The notes under the pieces were generated by a model that was not told where the DNA came from, did no database searches, and saw only the letters and a list, made by a program, of their open reading frames with translations. Below, piece by piece: positions 20,203 through 31,989 of a DNA stretch of 64,000 bases (position 1 is the stretch's first letter; each line of letters starts with the position of its first letter). The translations under genes and the position numbers were made by a program. The DNA is from Flectonema sp. DT1601 (lineage: Eukaryota > Euglenozoa > Diplonemea > Diplonemida > Diplonemidae), in assembly GCA_964019425.1 (NCBI GenBank), contig OZ025822.1:310001-374000 (forward strand). The letters are read 5' to 3'.

Positions 20203-21930
20203 CCCTCTAATAAGAGGCCAAAAACCCTGTTTTTGAGAAAAATCGAAAAATTTGACAAAGGGGAAAAGGGGTGTGGGGAAAAATACAAAAAAATTACAGG
20301 GTGAAAGACACCCCCCCGCGCATTGAAAAAAAACTGAGGTCAGCCCGCAAGGGGGCCAAAATAACTTGAGAAAATGCAACAACAGCCTAAAAAAACACTG
20401 TTACTTAGGACCCCTGGGTTCGCTTTGATTTTGGCAATGTTGTAGGAGTAGAGTGCTTCCGTTTCATGTTTTTCGGTGGGATATGATTGTGTGTAGCAAA
20501 GGTATGGTTGTTGCAAACAGGGGCTGAATACTTGTCAATATTTTCGTGATATTGTTCGAAGCAGGGATCCATGCATAAGAAAACCTCGCTTTTTGAACAA
20601 GAAATCGATGACCTTACTTTTTTTGAGAACAAATCCGTGAACTGCAGTCCCCAAAAATATCAAATTTTCGTAGGTAGTGACATTTTGTGTGAGTTTGGTG
20701 TGTTCCGTGATCAATAAGTTGAGAACATAGCCTCTTTTTGAACTGAGCATATGTCCCGACGTCTTTTTCAGATTTCTTTTGGAGGGTGAAAACATTGAAG
20801 ATAGAAATCTCTAACAAGTAGTGAAAGACTTTCAGGGTCCAGCGTTTTGTCATCAGAGTTCTTCTTGCCTTCCCCCTGATACCGTCTACGAGGTCAACAC
20901 CACCCATCAGTTTGTTGTACTGATGGATCTGTACCGGTAAGTCGATAGTCACTTTTTGATAGATTTCCTTATTTTAGTCCATCACGTGGCTGTCTCATAA
21001 TTCTCCTCGAGAGGCAATGTGCTGAAGACATGTACTTCTTTTGGATTGTCCCTGAATTTATGTGATGCACATTGTGCTAGGACTGAAAGTACGAGGCAGA
21101 GAACTTCTCCACCCGTCCCTGCGCCTCCGCCTTATTGATCTCGGACTATTTGGGAACTATTGTTTCCCAAAAGCTGCGGATTTTGTAGAGCTTGTCAGTA
21201 GGTACGGGGTTGGTGACAGTGTAAAACTTTAGATTGGTTCGAATTTAGAGGAACCGATCTCAGGAAGCGAAGTGGGGTGTGTACGCTGGGTCTGATGTAC
21301 CGTTCCTGTAATCTTAGGGTAATCTGAGATATTTGGCTTATCACAGAGACCCACGAGGATATTGAGTCCTAAAGAGAGTTTGAGTTCAGCTACGTTAAGA
21401 TTGAGTGCCTAGTTGTTGCTGCAGTGCGAAATCATCTCATCACCTTTGGGGTGAACACAAGTTCAAATTTCTGCAGTTCCTTCATCAATTTCAGGTCTGA
21501 CATGTCCTGCAAGGACCGCCGAAACGTGTGTCGTCTTACCTTGGTGATTTTCTTGCTCCATTTCAGAGGGGAAATGCTTGGCTCTATTGTACTCTTTTCA
21601 TCGCTCGAAGAAGACTCAGGAGCACCCGAATCTGGGATAGGTGACCCTACTGAATCATTTTCGATGGAAATAGTTTTAGGGATTTTAATTTTTGGCTGAA
21701 AACATGGGATAGTCATGGGCAACCTGGCTAAGACTGTTCCCAGTGCAGAAAAAAAAAAATGAACTTTTTCTCAGAAAAAGCTGGTGATTTTTGCAGCACG
21801 ATCCCACATAAAATTTGTCGTTTTTGGGCAGCTCTGGCTCCACCCTTGTACTCACAAGGTACATTTTTCCCCTTTGTCAAAAAAAAAAAAACGCGAAAGG
21901 CCACTATAGTGGCCTTCAGGGCTTAAAGGG
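20203..21930 (-). mobile_element. piggyBac-family DNA transposon, degenerate
   Basis: The element is 1728 bp and flanked by TTAA at 20199-20202 and 21931-21934. Its ends start CCCTCTAA and CCCTTTAA, as expected of piggyBac. A 16-bp palindrome GGCCACTATAGTGGCC sits near the right end. The minus strand encodes transposase-like pieces: an acidic N-terminal region (about 21722-21432) and a later block with YNKLMGGVDLVDG and KRWTLKVFHYLLEISI (about 20890-20800), which is the piggyBac C-terminal catalytic-domain region. The coding region is broken by stops and frameshifts and is not functional. It inserted into a TTAA of the satellite unit, so it is younger than that array. Confidence 0.85.
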
Positions 21931-21934
21931 TTAA

Positions 21935-24309
21935 ATTCTTTTTATTTATTTTTTAAAGAAAAAAAACGGAAAATAGAAATTAGTCAACAAGGTCGAACGA
22001 TAAAAAAAAACAATGATAACATTGTTTATTCTTTTTTTTTATTTTTTTTTTTTAATATTTTTTTTTTATTTTGAAAAAAAAACAATCAGTTTAGCGTCTT
22101 GACCAGGACGGAAAATAGAAAGTAATCGACATAGTCGATCGATAAAAAAAATATGATAACATTGTTTATTCTTTTTTTTTTTTTTTTTTTTTAAATTCTT
22201 TTTATTTATTTTTTAAAGAAAAAAAACGGAAAATAGAAATTAGTCAACAAAGTCGAACGATAAAAAAAAACAATGATAACATTGTTTATTCTTTTTTTTT
22301 ATTTTTTTTTTTTAATATTTTTTTTTTATTTTGAAAAAAAAACAATCAGTTTAGCGTCTTGACCAGGACGGAAAATAGAAAGTAATCGACATAGTCGATC
22401 GATAAAAAAAATATGATAACATTGTTTATTCTTTTTTTTTTTTTTTTTTTTTTTAAATTCTTTTTATTTATTTTTTAAAGAAAAAAAACGGAAAATAGAA
22501 ATTAGTCGACAAAGTCGAACGATAAAAAAAAAACAATGATAACATTGTTTATTCTTTTTTTTTTTGTATTTTTTTTAATATTCTTTTTTATTAATTTTGA
22601 AAAAAAAAACAATCAGTTTAGCGTCTTGACCAGGACGGAAAATAGAAAGTGATCGACATAGTCGATCGATAAAAAAACAATGATAACATTGCTTATTCTT
22701 TTTTTTTTATTTTTATTTTAAATTCTTTTTATTTATTTTTTAAAGAAAAAAAAAAACGGAAAATAGAAATTAGTCGACAAAGTCGAACGATAAAAAAAAA
22801 ACAATGATAACATTGTTTATTCTTTTTTTTGTATTTTTTTATATTCTTTTTTATTAATTTTGAAAAAAAAAAACAATCAGTTTAGCGTCTTGACCAGGAC
22901 GGAAAATAGAAAGTGATCGACATAGTCGATCGTTAAAAAAAAACAATGATAACATTGTTTATTCTTTTTTTTTATTTTAAATTCTTTTTATTTATTCTTT
23001 AAAGAAAAGAAACGGAAAATAGAAATTAGTCGACAAAGTCGAACGATAAAAAAAAACAATGATAACATTGTTTTTCCTTTTTTTTTTTTTTTTTTATATT
23101 CTTTTTTATTAGTTTTGAAAAAAAAAACAATCAGTTTAGCGTCTTGACCAGGACGGAAAATAGAAAGTGATCGACATAGTCGATCGATAAAAAAACAATG
23201 ATAACATTGTTTATTCTTTTTTTTTATTTTAAATTCTTTTTTTATTTATTCTTTAAAGAAAAGAAACGGAAAATAGAAATTAGTCGACAAAGTCGAACGA
23301 TAAAAAAAAAAACAATGATAACATTGTTTATTCTTTTTTTTTTTTTTTTTTTATATTCTTTTTTATTAATTTTGAAAAAAAAAACAATCAGTTTAGCGTC
23401 TTGACCAGGACGGAAAATAGAAAGTGATCGACATAGTCGATCGATAAAAAAACAATGATAACATTGTTTATTCTTTTTTTTTATTTTAAATTCTTTTTAT
23501 TTATTTTTTAAAGAAAAAAAAACGGAAAATAGAAATTAGTCAACAAAGTCGAACGATAAAAAAAAACAATGATAACATTGTTTATTCTTTTTTTTTATTT
23601 TAAATTCTTTTTATTTATTTTTTAAAGAAAAGAAACGGAAAATAGAAATTAGTCGACAAAGTCGAACGATAAAAAAAAAACAATGATAACATTGTTTATT
23701 CTTTTTTTTTTTTTTTTTTTATATTCTTTTTTATTAATTTTGAAAAAAAAAAACAATCAGTTTAGCGTCTTGACCAGGACGGAAAATAGAAAGTGATCGA
23801 CATAGTCGATCGATAAAAAAACAATGATAACATTGTTTATTCTTTTTTTTTATTTTAAATTCTTTTTATTTATTTTTTAAAGAAAAGAAACGGAAAATAG
23901 AAATTAGTCGACAAAGTCGAACGATAAAAAAAAAACAATGATAACATTGTTTATTCTTTTTTTTTTTTTTTTTTTTATATTCTTTTTTATTAATTTTGAA
24001 AAAAAAAAAACAATCAGTTTAGCGTCTTGACCAGGACGGAAAATAGAAAGTGATCGACATAGTCGATCGATAAAAAAACAATGATAACATTGTTTATTCT
24101 TTTTTATTTATTTTAAATTATTTTTTAAAGAAAGAAAACGGAAAATAGAAATTAGTCAACAAAGTCGAACAATAAAAAAAAACAATGATAACATTGTTTA
24201 TTCTTTTTTTTTTTTTTTTTTTTTATATTCTTTTTTATTAATTTTGAAAAAAAAAACAATCAGTTTAGCGTCTTGACCAGGACGGAAAATAGAAAGTAAT
24301 CGACATAGT
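21935..24309 (+). repeat. Hairpin satellite array 2, right part
   Basis: Regular alternation of full units and short units (ACGGAAAATAGAAATTAGTC, TCGACAAAGTCGA) gives a two-unit higher-order repeat of about 240-260 bp. The array stops inside a unit at CGACATAGT, where the coiled-coil ORF begins. Confidence 0.95.
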
Positions 24310-25743
24310 AACAAAACTGAAAACGATCGAAAAGCTCACCATTGAAAGATCGTGGCTTGAGAAATGTTTTATCTGGCAAACCTGTTACGCATCGGCTCTT
24401 TCTATTCTACTTATTGCCAATGGTTCTTCCTCCCCGGCCCCTTCTGTTTTGTTAGATGAGGATGAGCTCACTGGACTCTCCTTGTCATTCTCTTCTATTT
24501 CTTCCATCTCTTTCCAGACTCCCCCACCTGAACTCATGTCAACGGGATCGCAAACACTTCCTGCTGATTTCGCTATAGTGATAAGAACTCAATCTGACAT
24601 GGGTTCTCAAACCCCCTTGTACAAAAAAAAAGAAGGAAAATTAAGGCTGAAACTTTCCTTGAAATGCCAGATTTTAGAAAACGAATTAGAACAAATGAAA
24701 GAACGAATTTTTTATGTTCTATTTTTATTTTACTTTAATGCGATGTCAGCCTCCCTCGAGAAAGACAAGCAGTTACTAAATGGATTACCTGTTGAGATCA
24801 AAGCTACCAACCAGGATCCATCCTCACTTCCTCCTGCGCCCCCTGTTTTAATTATTGAAAAAGATAGAAAAGAATATGAACTTCTGGAAGGAGTAATTCA
24901 ACGGTTAACAGCAGAACGCGATGAATCGAAGACTTCTCTTTCTGCACTAGTTCGACAATATGACTTAGTGGAAGATTACAGGAAACGTGAGCTCGCAAAT
25001 CTGACTCAGAGAGCAGACCTATCGGAAATGGCGCTCTTTAATTACCATCAAAGGTTTGTTCTTCTGTCGAACGAATTGGAGACCAAATGTAATGAGGAAA
25101 GAGAAAGTAAAATAAGACTTTTCTATACTCAACAGGAGGTCGAGAGTTTGCGTGCCGCGCGTCCCCGTATGACCCACTTTAGTCAACAAGTTTCCCCCCG
25201 AACCCCCGTTCTGTATGAATCTGTTGCTATGATGAAGATAGCAAAGAACTACCTCTCGCTCTTTACAACTACGAGTAGTCTTTTTACTCCTCTTATTAAA
25301 CCCCTTATCCCTACCCTTAATTATATCACCCCTCTTTGTCCTCTAGCTTCAATTCCTCCGACAATGCCGCAGAGTGAAGCTCTCGACCGCACGCCGACCA
25401 AGATTTTACGACAAGAGAGTCACGTTATCTCCGTTAAAGAGAATACACCTATTGCGAGACAATGGTCCGAGGGTAGGATTGACTTACTCGAGAATTACTG
25501 TCGAGCAGTAGATGACTCTCTCGAAACAAACGAGAAAGCGGCAGAGCTCTCAGAACAACTTCTGGATGCCCAACTTCGCCTCTCGGAGCTGAATCACCAA
25601 CGGTGTACAACTCACGCAGAGCAGCTTGAGCAATCCATGATGTTAACGGGACTGGCGAGCGATTTAAATGCTCAACTCGCCTTGGCACGGTCTCAAATTG
25701 CGGCCCTGAAGTTCCAATTAGCTTCATGGGCAGAAGGTTTGAG
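24293..25743 (+). pseudogene. Unknown coiled-coil ORF, copy 1 (3'-truncated, fused to E)
   Basis: Identical by translation to copies 2 and 3 up to WAEGLS, after which the frame enters an inverted flank element E and ends at 25837 with unrelated residues. The loss of the C-terminal tail coincides exactly with the palindrome breakpoint at 25743/25744. Confidence 0.75.
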
Positions 25744-25924
25744 CTCTCTTAATTCTGTTCGTTTCTTTGAAACGAAAATTCATTTGAATATTATTCCTTG
25801 GTCAGCAACCATCATTGTCGCCCTTTGGGCCTGTTAAAAAAAAAAAAAAAATAAAAAGAAAGTTTACGTCGGGAATAGGGCAGGAGCCAAAAGCTCCCAG
25901 TCCGTTACTTCCCACTTATCGAAA
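25744..25924 (-). repeat. Flank element E, copy 3 (truncated)
   Basis: Inverted E lacking its A-rich half and its GGGAGATGCTC end. It starts exactly at the palindrome junction and matches 38521-38701 in reverse complement. Confidence 0.85.
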
Positions 25925-25929
25925 TTTTT

Positions 25930-26575
25930 TATTTATTTAGAAAAAACAATCAGTTTAGCGTCTTGACCAGGACGGAAAATAGAAATTAGTCGACAAAGTC
26001 GATCGATAAAAAAAACAATGATAACATTGTTTATTCTTTTTTTTTTTTTTTTTTTTTAAATTCTTTTTATTTATTTTTTAAGGGAAAAAAACGGAAAATA
26101 AAAATTAGTCGACAAAGTCGAACGATAAAAAAACAATGATAACATTGTTTATTCTTTTTTTTATTTTTTTTTTTTATATTCTTTTTTATTAATTTTGAAA
26201 AAAAAAAAAAAACAATCAGTTTAGCGTCTTGACCAGGACGGAAAATAAAAAGTAATCGACATAGTCGATCGATAAAAAAACAATGATAACATTGTTTATT
26301 CTTTTTTTTTTTTTTTTTTTAAATTCTTTTTATTTATTTTTTAAGAAAAACGGAAAATAGAAATTGGTCGACAAAGTCGAACGATAAAAAAACAATGATA
26401 ACATTGTTTATTCTTTTTTTATTTTTTTTTTTTATATTCTTTTTTATTAATTTTGAAAAAAAAAAAAAAACAATCAGTTTAGCGTCTTGACCAGGACGGA
26501 AAATAGAAAGTAATCGACATAGTCGATCGATAAAAAAACAATGATAACATTGTTTAATCTTTTATAATTTTTTTA
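25930..26575 (+). repeat. Hairpin satellite array 3
   Basis: Five units in the same orientation as arrays 1 and 2. The last unit decays into an A/T-rich stretch ending at about 26614. Confidence 0.9.
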
Positions 26576-26614
26576 TTTTTTTTATTTGTTTTTAAAAAAA
26601 AAAAAAAAAAAAAA

Positions 26615-28000
26615 CAAGCGGAATTGATCATAATGGGTGGTAGGGGTTGTTATAACTTCGTTTGAAAATTCTTCTTTTTTGATTTCTTTTTTTTTTTTTT
26701 CTTTTTATAGGAGTTAAGATCACTTCAGGAGACAACACATAAACGAGAGCAGCAAGCAGAGTTGACACTATCAATTCAAATTTGAAATACCGGGAATTAA
26801 TTTACAAGGAGGTATCTCAAGTGACTTGGTATCTCTAGCGTGTCGGTATCTCTGGAGTGCTGGTATCTCGTATGTGCGTTGGTATCTCATAAGTGATGGT
26901 ATCTCTTGTGCATTAGAGAAACTAAATTAGAGAAACAGTGAAAATTAAAATGAATGATAAAATTAAATGAGATTTATGACATAACAGACCAGATAGAGAG
27001 TAATAAAGGGAAAAGGAAAACGGGAAGGGTTCATTCACTTAGTTAAAGTTAAGACCGATTAGTCAGTTTAAGGTCTTGACTAGGACCAACAAAAAAAAAA
27101 AATAAATAAATAAATAAATAACGATCAAGCTGAGCTGATCTTGTTTTTATTAAAATAAGGGGAGCGGGAGGGATGGGAGGAATAAAGGAAAAAAAAAAGA
27201 AAAGGTCGATCAATTGGGTCTGATCGTCGAGAAGAAGAAGACAATTATTTTAAAGGTTGATCGGCATAGCCGATCGTTGAGAAAAAATAACCAGATATAA
27301 ATACAATCAGTTTAAATTTAAAAAAAAAAAAAAAAAAAAAAGATTAACGATCAAGCTGAGCTGATCTTGTTTTTATTAAAATAAGGGGAGCGAGGGATGG
27401 AAGGAATAAAGGAAAAAAAAAAAAAGGTCGATCAATTGGATCTGATCGTCGAGAAGAAGAAAACAATTATTTTAAAAAAATGATCGGTATAGCCGATCGT
27501 TGAGAAAAGAACAAATATAAATACAATTGGTTTTGGTGATCGACGAGTGGAGCGATCACTTGACAAGAAGGAAAAAAGAAAGGACCGATTAATTGGGGCT
27601 TTGGTTGTATTCCCAAGGCATGTTTTTTTTTTTTTTATTATTCATTTACATTATTTTTTTTTTTTTTTTTAAATTAATAATCACATTTTGTTCAAAAATA
27701 TTTCATATTAGAGTAAAAGAAAAAGAAAAAAAAAGAGATAAGAGAAAAAAAAAAAAAAAAAAAAACCATTGCTGGCCCCCTCACCACTCATAGAGGATGA
27801 GGAGGCCAGTAAGGCGTCACTCAAAAACTATGCCAAGCCTTGGGAACTTGGATTGGGGTTTAGACCATTTATAATTAACAATTAACAATTAACCTGATTA
27901 ACGTTATGATCTGACGGACATAAACATATCGATAAAATAATACAAACAAAAACGAACAATAAATAATAAATAAGCTAAAAAACTAAATAAACAAAGTGAT
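26615..28000 (-). repeat. 3' noncoding region of the coiled-coil element, copy 2
   Basis: Read from the ORF side (right to left): an AT-rich trailer; the GGCCTCCTCATCCTCTATGA and CCAGCAATGG block; the AAGGCTTGG/CCAAGGCATG segments; then two ~200-bp modules (27118-27340 and 27341-27540), each with GATCAAGCTGAGCTGATC and CATAGCCGATCG hairpins; then a spacer; then about five ~20-bp repeats with the core GAGATACCA (26815-26920). It repeats inverted at 36445-37830. The modules share CAGTTTAAGGTCTTGACTAGGAC and CGGCATAGCCGATC with the satellite, so the satellite probably derives from this region or the reverse (inference). Confidence 0.75.
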
Positions 28001-28022
28001 GTGAAAGTAAGGAAAAAGAGAA

Positions 28023-29627
28023 TTACAAGGGGGTGGAGTCACCGTGAACGTCATCAGCAGAACATCTCCTTCGATTGTAACGATATCTTGATGGAGGGGT
28101 TCGTTTTTTCAGAGTTGAACGCTCAGACTTTCTCGGCGGAGTTTCATTTTCCTCATGTTCTTCTGTGTCTGGCGGACTCAAACCTTCTGCCCATGAAGCT
28201 AATTGGAACTTCAGGGCCGCAATTTGAGACCGTGCCAAGGCGAGTTGAGCATTTAAATCGCTCGCCAGTCCCGTTAACATCATGGATTGCTCAAGCTGCT
28301 CTGCGTGAGTTGTACACCGTTGGTGATTCAGCTCCGAGAGGCGAAGTTGGGCATCCAGAAGTTGTTCTGAGAGCTCTGCCGCTTTCTCGTTTGTTTCGAG
28401 AGAGTCATCTACTGCTCGACAGTAATTCTCGAGTAAGTCAATCCTACCCTCGGACCATTGTCTCGCAATAGGTGTATTCTCTTTAACGGAGATAACGTGA
28501 CTCTCTTGTCGTAAAATCTTGGTCGGCGTGCGGTCGAGAGCTTCACTCTGCGGCATTGTCGGAGGAATTGAAGCTAGAGGACAAAGAGGGGTGATATAAT
28601 TAAGGGTAGGGATAAGGGGTTTAATAAGAGGAGTAAAAAGACTACTCGTAGTTGTAAAGAGCGAGAGGTAGTTCTTTGCTATCTTCATCATAGCAACAGA
28701 TTCATACAGAACGGGGGTTCGGGGGGAAACTTGTTGACTAAAGTGGGTCATACGGGGACGCGCGGCACGCAAACTCTCGACCTCCTGTTGAGTATAGAAA
28801 AGTCTTATTTTACTTTCTCTTTCCTCATTACATTTGGTCTCCAATTCGTTCGACAGAAGAACAAACCTTTGATGGTAATTAAAGAGCGCCATTTCCGATA
28901 GGTCTGCTCTCTGAGTCAGATTTGCGAGCTCACGTTTCCTGTAATCTTCCACTAAGTCATATTGTCGAACTAGTGCAGAAAGAGAAGTCTTCGATTCATC
29001 GCGTTCTGCTGTTAACCGTTGAATTACTCCTTCCAGAAGTTCATATTCTTTTCTATCTTTTTCAATAATTAAAACAGGGGGCGCAGGAGGAAGTGAGGAT
29101 GGATCCTGGTTGGTAGCTTTGATCTCAACAGGTAATCCATTTAGTAACTGCTTGTCTTTCTCGAGGGAGGCTGACATCGCATTAAAGTAAAATAAAAATA
29201 GAACATAAAAAATTCGTTCTTTCATTTGTTCTAATTCGTTTTCTAAAATCTGGCATTTCAAGGAAAGTTTCAGCCTTAATTTTCCTTCTTTTTTTTTGTA
29301 CAAGGGGGTTTGAGAACCCATGTCAGATTGAGTTCTTATCACTATAGCGAAATCAGCAGGAAGTGTTTGCGATCCCGTTGACATGAGTTCAGGTGGGGGA
29401 GTCTGGAAAGAGATGGAAGAAATAGAAGAGAATGACAAGGAGAGTCCAGTGAGCTCATCCTCATCTAACAAAACAGAAGGGGCCGGGGAGGAAGAACCAT
29501 TGGCAATAAGTAGAATAGAAAGAGCCGATGCGTAACAGGTTTGCCAGATAAAACATTTCTCAAGCCACGATCTTTCAATGGTGAGCTTTTCGATCGTTTT
29601 CAGTTTTGTTACTATGTCGATTACTTT
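28023..29627 (-). CDS. Unknown coiled-coil ORF, copy 2 (complete 3' end)
   Basis: The frame is open from about 29627 (no ATG at its start) to a stop at 28023. An upstream stretch encodes TKLKTIEKLTIERSWLEK and CFIWQTCYASALSILLIANG, then DEDELTGLSLSFSSISSISF, a Ser/Thr/Pro-rich part, a long heptad-type region (KDRKEYELLEGVIQRLTAER ... FVLLSNELETKCNEERESK), a conserved PIARQWSEGRIDLLENYCRA segment, more coiled coil (EQLLDAQLRLSELNHQRC) and a basic tail (TPPRKSERSTLKKRTPPSRY, YRYNRRRCSADD). The first ATG is at MSTGSQ, so the true start is either further upstream in a lost part, on a spliced exon, or non-ATG. I do not recognise the family. A coiled coil with a basic tail recalls nucleic-acid-binding structural proteins of mobile elements, but that is inference. 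Confidence 0.6.
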   Translation of the reverse strand, partial: KVIDIVTKLKTIEKLTIERSWLEKCFIWQTCYASALSILLIANGSSSPAPSVLLDEDELTGLSLSFSSISSISFQTPPPELMSTGSQTLPADFAIVIRTQSDMGSQTPLYKKKEGKLRLKLSLKCQILENELEQMKERIFYVLFLFYFNAMSASLEKDKQLLNGLPVEIKATNQDPSSLPPAPPVLIIEKDRKEYELLEGVIQRLTAERDESKTSLSALVRQYDLVEDYRKRELANLTQRADLSEMALFNYHQRFVLLSNELETKCNEERESKIRLFYTQQEVESLRAARPRMTHFSQQVSPRTPVLYESVAMMKIAKNYLSLFTTTSSLFTPLIKPLIPTLNYITPLCPLASIPPTMPQSEALDRTPTKILRQESHVISVKENTPIARQWSEGRIDLLENYCRAVDDSLETNEKAAELSEQLLDAQLRLSELNHQRCTTHAEQLEQSMMLTGLASDLNAQLALARSQIAALKFQLASWAEGLSPPDTEEHEENETPPRKSERSTLKKRTPPSRYRYNRRRCSADDVHGDSTPL

Positions 29628-31985
29628 CTATTTTCCGTCCTGGTCAAGACGCTAAACTGATTGTTTTTTTTTTCAAAATTAATAAAAAAGAATATAAAAA
29701 AAAAAAAAAAAAAAAAGAATAAACAATGTTATCATTGTTTTTTTTTATTGTTCGACTTTGTTGACTAATTTCTATTTTCCGTTTTCTTTCTTTAAAAAAT
29801 AATTTAAAATAAATAAAAAAGAATAAACAATGTTATCATTGTTTTTTTATCGATCGACTATGTCGATCACTTTCTATTTTCCGTCCTGGTCAAGACGCTA
29901 AACTGATTGTTTTTTTTTTTTCAAAATTAATAAAAAAGAATATAAAAAAAAAAAAAAAAAAAAGAATAAACAATGTTATCATTGTTTTTTTTTTATCGTT
30001 CGACTTTGTCGACTAATTTCTATTTTCCGTTTCTTTTCTTTAAAAAATAAATAAAAAGAATTTAAAATAAAAAAAAAGAATAAACAATGTTATCATTGTT
30101 TTTTTATCGATCGACTATGTCGATCACTTTCTATTTTCCGTCCTGGTCAAGACGCTAAACTGATTGTTTTTTTTTTTCAAAATTAATAAAAAAGAATATA
30201 AAAAAAAAAAAAAAAAAAGAATAAACAATGTTATCATTGTTTTTTTTTTATCGTTCGACTTTGTCGACTAATTTCTATTTTCCGTTTCTTTTCTTTAAAA
30301 AATAAATAAAAAGAATTTAAAATAAAAAAAAAGAATAAACAATGTTATCATTGTTTTTTTTTATCGTTCGACTTTGTTGACTAATTTCTATTTTCCGTTT
30401 TTTTTTCTTTAAAAAATAAATAAAAAGAATTTAAAATAAAAAAAAAGAATAAACAATGTTATCATTGTTTTTTTATCGATCGACTATGTCGATCACTTTC
30501 TATTTTCCGTCCTGGTCAAGACGCTAAACTGATTGTTTTTTTTTTCAAAATTAATAAAAAAGAATATAAAAAAAAAAAAAAAAAAAGAATAAACAATGTT
30601 ATCATTGTTTTTTTTTTTATCGTTCGACTTTGTCGACTAATTTCTATTTTCCGTTTCTTTTCTTTAAAGAATAAATAAAAAAAGAATTTAAAATAAAAAA
30701 AAAGAATAAACAATGTTATCATTGTTTTTTTATCGATCGACTATGTCGATCACTTTCTATTTTCCGTCCTGGTCAAGACGCTAAACTGATTGTTTTTTTT
30801 TTCAAAACTAATAAAAAAGAATATAAAAAAAAAAAAAAAAAAGGAAAAACAATGTTATCATTGTTTTTTTTTATCGTTCGACTTTGTCGACTAATTTCTA
30901 TTTTCCGTTTCTTTTCTTTAAAGAATAAATAAAAAGAATTTAAAATAAAAAAAAAGAATAAACAATGTTATCATTGTTTTTTTTTAACGATCGACTATGT
31001 CGATCACTTTCTATTTTCCGTCCTGGTCAAGACGCTAAACTGATTGTTTTTTTTTTTCAAAATTAATAAAAAAGAATATAAAAAAATACAAAAAAAAGAA
31101 TAAACAATGTTATCATTGTTTTTTTTTTATCGTTCGACTTTGTCGACTAATTTCTATTTTCCGTTTTTTTTTTTCTTTAAAAAATAAATAAAAAGAATTT
31201 AAAATAAAAATAAAAAAAAAAGAATAAGCAATGTTATCATTGTTTTTTTATCGATCGACTATGTCGATCACTTTCTATTTTCCGTCCTGGTCAAGACGCT
31301 AAACTGATTGTTTTTTTTTTCAAAATTAATAAAAAAGAATATTAAAAAAAATACAAAAAAAAAAAGAATAAACAATGTTATCATTGTTTTTTTTTTATCG
31401 TTCGACTTTGTCGACTAATTTCTATTTTCCGTTTTTTTTCTTTAAAAAATAAATAAAAAGAATTTAAAAAAAAAAAAAAAAAAAAAAAGAATAAACAATG
31501 TTATCATATTTTTTTTATCGATCGACTATGTCGATTACTTTCTATTTTCCGTCCTGGTCAAGACGCTAAACTGATTGTTTTTTTTTCAAAATAAAAAAAA
31601 AATATTAAAAAAAAAAAATAAAAAAAAAGAATAAACAATGTTATCATTGTTTTTTTTTATCGTTCGACTTTGTTGACTAATTTCTATTTTCCGTTTTTTT
31701 TCTTTAAAAAATAAATAAAAAGAATTTAAAAAAAAAAAAAAAAAAAAAGAATAAACAATGTTATCATATTTTTTTTATCGATCGACTATGTCGATTACTT
31801 TCTATTTTCCGTCCTGGTCAAGACGCTAAACTGATTGTTTTTTTTTCAAAATAAAAAAAAAATATTAAAAAAAAAAAATAAAAAAAAAGAATAAACAATG
31901 TTATCATTGTTTTTTTTTATCGTTCGACCTTGTTGACTAATTTCTATTTTCCGTTTTTTTTCTTTAAAAAATAAATAAAAAGAAT
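29614..31985 (-). repeat. Hairpin satellite array 4
   Basis: Mirror image of the right part of array 2, ending at the TTAA (31986-31989) beside the second piggyBac copy. Confidence 0.95.
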
Positions 31986-31989
31986 TTAA

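Larger units (their letters stand above)
20677..25743 (+). repeat. Palindrome 1, left arm
   Basis: Near-perfect reverse complement of 28177-33243: paired coordinates sum to 53920 at every landmark checked (piggyBac frames, satellite frames, coiled-coil ORF). It contains the right three quarters of piggyBac, satellite and the first coiled-coil ORF. The inner end is the GAG at 25741-25743. Confidence 0.9.
25744..31199 (+). repeat. Palindrome 2, left arm
   Basis: Near-perfect reverse complement of 33246-38701 (paired coordinates sum to 64445, with one 1-bp shift inside the satellite). It holds E3, satellite, the GAGATACC repeats, the ~200-bp modules, coiled-coil copy 2 and satellite. Confidence 0.9.

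Noticed and set aside
25744-25837. C-terminal residues of coiled-coil copy 1 as a natural variant
   Set aside because: They are read-through into an inverted E element at a palindrome breakpoint, so they are not a real protein end.
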